64,000 nt of DNA, from positions 1 to 64,000 of the forward strand of contig JBJTOP010000227.1 in NCBI GenBank assembly GCA_046074645.1. Reading direction: 5' to 3'. The position numbers and the translations under genes were made by a program. Position 1 is the first letter of the stretch; each line of letters starts with the position of its first letter. The notes beneath the pieces are model-generated. The model was not told the DNA's origin. It did not search any database and saw nothing but the letters and a program-made list of their open reading frames with translations. This DNA comes from SXXK01 sp046074645. GTDB lineage: Bacteria > Planctomycetota > Planctomycetia > Planctomycetales > Planctomycetaceae. This document shows positions 63,789 through 64,000 of the stretch, piece after piece.

Positions 63789-64000
63789 GTGATTGACTGA
63801 ATGAGCTTGAAAATGACAGGAAGCGGCGGAATTGATGCGAAAACGCAGCAATTCATGCACGGAAAGGCAGCAAAGCCTGCAGGAATGAGCAGAGGTACGA
63901 GGTTATCAGCATTCGCAGTGGCTCCATTCTGCACGCATTTCTGTACCGATCAAGCTGAACCCTGGCTTTTCGCAGCACAGTCCCGATGGTGCGAGGTGGT
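63789..64000. other. Region upstream of mnmG at the window end
   Basis: 212 bases before the right edge. It should contain the mnmG promoter on the minus strand. Short frames are open to the edge on both strands, but none has recognisable sequence, so no gene is called. Confidence 0.4.

Noticed and set aside
63886..64000. Plus-strand frame open to the right edge
   Set aside because: About 38 codons without recognisable sequence; the minus frame there is no better. It is too short to judge.

Overview
The window looks like chromosomal DNA of a planctomycete. The pointers are a PVC-type secreted c-type-cytochrome/HEAT protein (25189-28224), Ser/Thr kinase genes, many large secreted TPR or beta-propeller proteins of unknown role, dispersed rather than clustered housekeeping genes, and GTG starts with often weak ribosome binding sites. 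No species can be named from the sequence alone.

Layout. 1-1460 is a gene-poor scar: 217-bp tandem repeats, an ISKra4-like transposase stub and the first 45 codons of a Ser/Thr kinase. 1463-9415 holds an M20 peptidase, a TPR protein, a citrate-synthase-fold protein that appears to have lost its catalytic histidines, threonine synthase, and an opposing pair (HpaI-type aldolase fused to two cupins, plus a D-2-hydroxyacid dehydrogenase). 9629-25026 is mostly metabolic: FAD disulfide reductase, a secreted unknown, GT4 glycosyltransferase, ValRS, a thioesterase-crotonase fusion, M24 peptidase, a second hydroxyacid dehydrogenase, a prenyltransferase-repeat protein and isocitrate dehydrogenase. 25189-37104 contains the PVC heme protein, a secreted zinc-protease-like protein, a truncated globin, a VOC protein, a large TPR protein, RuvB, a KAP-like membrane NTPase and a YbjN-like protein. 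37165-43854 carries mutL, parB, an RNase E/G gene and a PTS enzyme I gene.

The most striking region is 44492-55709, seven tightly packed minus-strand genes. In transcription order they are: a single-TM protein in the usual TonB position, ExbB/MotA, ExbD, a Ser/Thr protein kinase fused in one chain to a second ExbD, a membrane-anchored TPR/beta-propeller protein, a large secreted protein with a solute-binding-protein-like C-terminal half, and a secreted unknown. Spacings are short, several genes overlap, and the kinase has all its catalytic motifs. I infer an envelope machine in which a proton-motive-force-driven ExbB/ExbD motor is joined physically to a cytoplasmic kinase. This is the best candidate for an undescribed system here.

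56036-63788 finishes with a GT2/LAB_N/GT39 lipid- or envelope-glycosylation cassette, CysRS, a DUF1295 membrane reductase, a small membrane protein and MnmG. I saw no tRNA, rRNA, CRISPR array, intact insertion sequence or complete prophage.
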